Source: Clostridia bacterium (lineage in GTDB: Bacteria; Bacillota; Clostridia; Oscillospirales; CAG-272). Taken from it: a DNA stretch of 6,832 nt. Of the stretch, positions 5,005 through 6,832 are shown one piece after another (within the stretch, counting starts at the first letter, position 1; each line of letters opens with the position of its first letter). The stretch lies in the NCBI GenBank assembly GCA_029010655.1, contig JAQXKW010000082.1, positions 1 to 6,832 on the forward strand, in the 5' to 3' direction. Below the pieces are notes generated by a model. The model searched no databases. It saw nothing but the letters and a program-made list of their open reading frames with translations, and had not been told where the DNA came from. Both the position numbers and the translations under genes were made by a program.

Positions 5005-6609
5005 TTAGGGGGCTACCATGAAGAACGTAGGAATTCTTCTGGGCTCCGTGAACGCCTTATAGTTATTGACAAGCCCCTGAAGCTGATACTGGTCAAGCTT
5101 TGACTTATCAATATTGTACTTGTCGTAATAGTCTCTGTAATACATCATGGCAGAGGAGCCGCCGTCAAGCATTCCTGCGGAAACTGCGCCGTAGGATACC
5201 ATAAGGTCGATCATATCGTTATGGGTCGCTCCGGGAGACGATGCGGTTCTGCCGTCGGTAACTATCATTATAACGGTTCCGTCCGCTCTCTGTCCGATAG
5301 CGGAGCGCTGAGAGGTGCCGGTGTTCCCTTCTGCATAATACATAACCAGCTTATCGCCGTTTTTCTCTATAAGGGTATTTCCGTTCTGGAAGGATACGGC
5401 GTCACGTATTCCCAATTCCTTTGCTTCGGCTGCGGTCATTGACTCACGTACTATAAGCACGTTATCATTAGTAAAGCCCATAAAGGTCTTGACCGACCCG
5501 TCGTCAAACACGCACTCGCCCTTCGAGAAGGTAAGTCCCAAGGGGGCGTATCCCGAGCCGTGTCCGCCGTTATCGAGGAATTCTCCGCCGTTAATACATG
5601 CAAGTGCGCCGTATCTTTCGGCGGCTTTGAAAATGTTTACTCCTGCGGTGGCATTGCTGAAGTCGTCAGTAGACGTACCCACAAAAACTCTTGTGGGGTC
5701 CTTCACAAGAAGCACATATGCCTTATAGGTTGAGCCGTTCACCGTTTCAAAGATAACGCCGTCCTTGGCATTTGCCCACTCATCTTCGGTTTTTCCGCCG
5801 CTGTCGCCGTTTTCGCTGTTATAGTCGTCAATGGAAATTTCGTCCTGAACGACTTCCTCACTCTTATTGATAATTTCCTGCACGGTATCCTTGGAAAGCA
5901 CAAGGTAAGGCACCCATTTGGTTGCGCTTGCCTGCTCCGCCGACTGAACCAGAAGATCTCTCATTGATTCGCTGGGTCCGTGAGCTATGGCAAATACCGT
6001 TACATATACGCTGACAAGGGCAAACAGAATAACTGTCAGCAGGACGATGAAAAATCTGCCTATGTATTTCCCCGCATTGCTTTTGTTTTTCTTCTGTTCA
6101 CGGGGGAAGTTTCTGTTATTCCGCCCGGAGCTTACCCTGCCTATGTCTATTACGTCAACCTCTCCGCCGTAGGAGGGCTTTTCAGCCCTGCCGGTCAATG
6201 CGAACATCATAGCTCTGTTTTCGTCATCGGACAGGTTTCTCTTAAACCGACCTTCGTCGGCATATCTGTCAGGATTTCTTCTTTGAGAAGCGGGAGTTCT
6301 GACAGGTGCGCCCATAGCAGTTCTCTGCCCTGCCGGACGGGACTGCGTGTTGTTATAACCGGCACGTGCAGACTGTCCTGCCGCACGTGTCTGAGACTGG
6401 GCTGCGGGACGGGGAGACTGTCCTCTTTGTGAGAAAGCCGCAGAGGGGACTGTCTGTGAATTGCCACGCATTTGTCCCGGTCTTTCGTCGGGACGGCGGG
6501 AGACGGAGGGGCTTTCCCCGCCCATGCCTATTTTTGCAAGCCTTGCGGCACGTGCCGCCTCCTGCTTTTTTTGTTCGTTTATATAATTTTGCTTGAAATC
6601 TTCGGGCAT
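5005..6609 (-). CDS. Membrane-anchored phosphodiester glycosidase family protein (NAGPA / DUF2233 domain)
   Basis: The family includes the human uncovering enzyme NAGPA, which cleaves a sugar-1-phosphate phosphodiester; bacterial members act on the cell surface, often beside exopolysaccharide or wall-polymer genes. The protein has 534 residues. Residues 1-180 are hydrophilic, positively charged and low in complexity (Arg, Gln, Ser, Ala, Pro). A single membrane helix spans 184-210, then a stalk with an acidic stretch (246-282), then the catalytic domain at about 284-534. Family marks are CINGGEF (338-344), QRSAIGQRADG (434-444), TDGR (451-454) and GMLDGGSSAMMYY (479-491). The positive-inside rule puts the long tail in the cytosol and the enzyme outside. 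ATG 6607-6609 has AGGA 6 nt upstream. It starts 13 nt after the GtrA-like gene and ends 18 nt before the next gene, so it belongs to the same operon. The substrate is unknown. Confidence 0.9.
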   Translation of the reverse strand: MPEDFKQNYINEQKKQEAARAARLAKIGMGGESPSVSRRPDERPGQMRGNSQTVPSAAFSQRGQSPRPAAQSQTRAAGQSARAGYNNTQSRPAGQRTAMGAPVRTPASQRRNPDRYADEGRFKRNLSDDENRAMMFALTGRAEKPSYGGEVDVIDIGRVSSGRNNRNFPREQKKNKSNAGKYIGRFFIVLLTVILFALVSVYVTVFAIAHGPSESMRDLLVQSAEQASATKWVPYLVLSKDTVQEIINKSEEVVQDEISIDDYNSENGDSGGKTEDEWANAKDGVIFETVNGSTYKAYVLLVKDPTRVFVGTSTDDFSNATAGVNIFKAAERYGALACINGGEFLDNGGHGSGYAPLGLTFSKGECVFDDGSVKTFMGFTNDNVLIVRESMTAAEAKELGIRDAVSFQNGNTLIEKNGDKLVMYYAEGNTGTSQRSAIGQRADGTVIMIVTDGRTASSPGATHNDMIDLMVSYGAVSAGMLDGGSSAMMYYRDYYDKYNIDKSKLDQYQLQGLVNNYKAFTEPRRIPTFFMVAP

Positions 6610-6622
6610 GATATTTCCTTTC

Positions 6623-6832
6623 TTAATCGGCCTTAAAGATTAGTTTTTTCTGAACTTTATAGCTGACTATATATAAAATGCAGTCCACGGGGACTTTTAC
6701 AAGATCGTTAAGAATTGTTCTCTGAGAGCTTGTTGCAAACCTTGAAGCAACTGCGGGGAGCGTTAACAGTCCCTTTACCGCCAGCGTCACCCCTATACTT
6801 CCTGCAAGAAGCACGCAGAGGGCAAGAGCGTA
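6623..6832 (-). CDS. C-terminus of a GtrA-like membrane protein, cut by the right window edge
   Basis: The frame is open to the window edge and gives the last 69 residues. A GTG at 6812-6814 is internal to the frame and need not be the start. GtrA-family proteins are small four-helix membrane proteins linked to moving undecaprenyl-phosphate-linked sugars across the membrane for O-antigen, teichoic acid or arabinogalactan decoration. The visible part has a hydrophobic segment (ALALCVLLAGSIGVTLAV), a polar turn, and then VDCILYIVSYKVQKKLIF. The last piece fits the typical GtrA ending, a final helix followed by F/Y-x-x-Q-R/K-x-W-V-F; here Leu-Ile replaces the usual Trp-Val. The gene ends 13 nt before the glycosidase gene, so the two are cotranscribed. 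A different small multi-span membrane family remains possible because the first half is missing. Confidence 0.7.
   Translation of the reverse strand, partial: YALALCVLLAGSIGVTLAVKGLLTLPAVASRFATSSQRTILNDLVKVPVDCILYIVSYKVQKKLIFKAD

Noticed and set aside
6207..6467. Minus-strand open frame of 86 codons inside the glycosidase tail region
   Set aside because: It is a second frame of the same low-complexity, GC-richer segment; the 534-codon frame continues through it to a clear enzyme domain.
1..6832. CRISPR array, transposon, phage or toxin-antitoxin content
   Set aside because: I saw no regularly spaced direct repeats, terminal inverted repeats with a transposase, or small paired toxin-like frames. 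All coding space is filled by ordinary chromosomal genes.

Overview
The window looks like chromosomal DNA from a spore-forming clostridial Firmicute, probably an Oscillospiraceae/Ruminococcus-type gut anaerobe. The evidence is a spore germination protein of the GerA/SpoVAF family, strong GGAGG-type Shine-Dalgarno sites, UUG and possibly GUG starts, and clostridial-looking protein sequences. All genes lie on the minus strand, so transcription runs from high to low coordinates. Coding density is high and no stretch over 300 bases lacks a gene.

There are three transcription blocks, read in the direction of transcription. Block A (6832 to about 3255) is a tight four-gene run: the C-terminus of a GtrA-like membrane protein, a membrane-anchored phosphodiester glycosidase (NAGPA/DUF2233 family), a single-pass membrane protein of unknown function with NTF2-like-looking domains, and a PAP2-family lipid phosphatase. 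Gaps are 13, 18 and 33 nt, and the run ends in a hairpin with a 15-bp stem. Every member with a recognisable family points to the cell surface: lipid-linked sugar translocation, glycan phosphodiester cleavage and polyprenyl or lipid phosphate recycling. I infer a small envelope-glycan module; its substrate cannot be read from the sequence.

Block B (3257 to about 1747) is a monocistronic spoVAF-like gene with a UUG start, a strong Shine-Dalgarno site, a tentative sigma-G-like promoter and its own intrinsic terminator, which overlaps the stop codon.

Block C (1736 to 1, running off the left edge) has a convincing sigma-A promoter, rhamnulokinase (rhaB), and then the first codons of a gene that resembles a clostridial long-form ribose-phosphate pyrophosphokinase (PRPP synthetase). 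That gene has an odd 5' end: the best-placed start (GTG with a spaced SD) is followed four codons later by an in-frame TAA, while the homologous-looking reading frame continues beyond it.

I saw no tRNA, rRNA, CRISPR array, insertion sequence or phage gene. Nothing here is clearly a new defence or mobile system. The most interesting points are the PRPP synthetase start anomaly, the uncharacterised envelope operon, and the isolated spoVAF.
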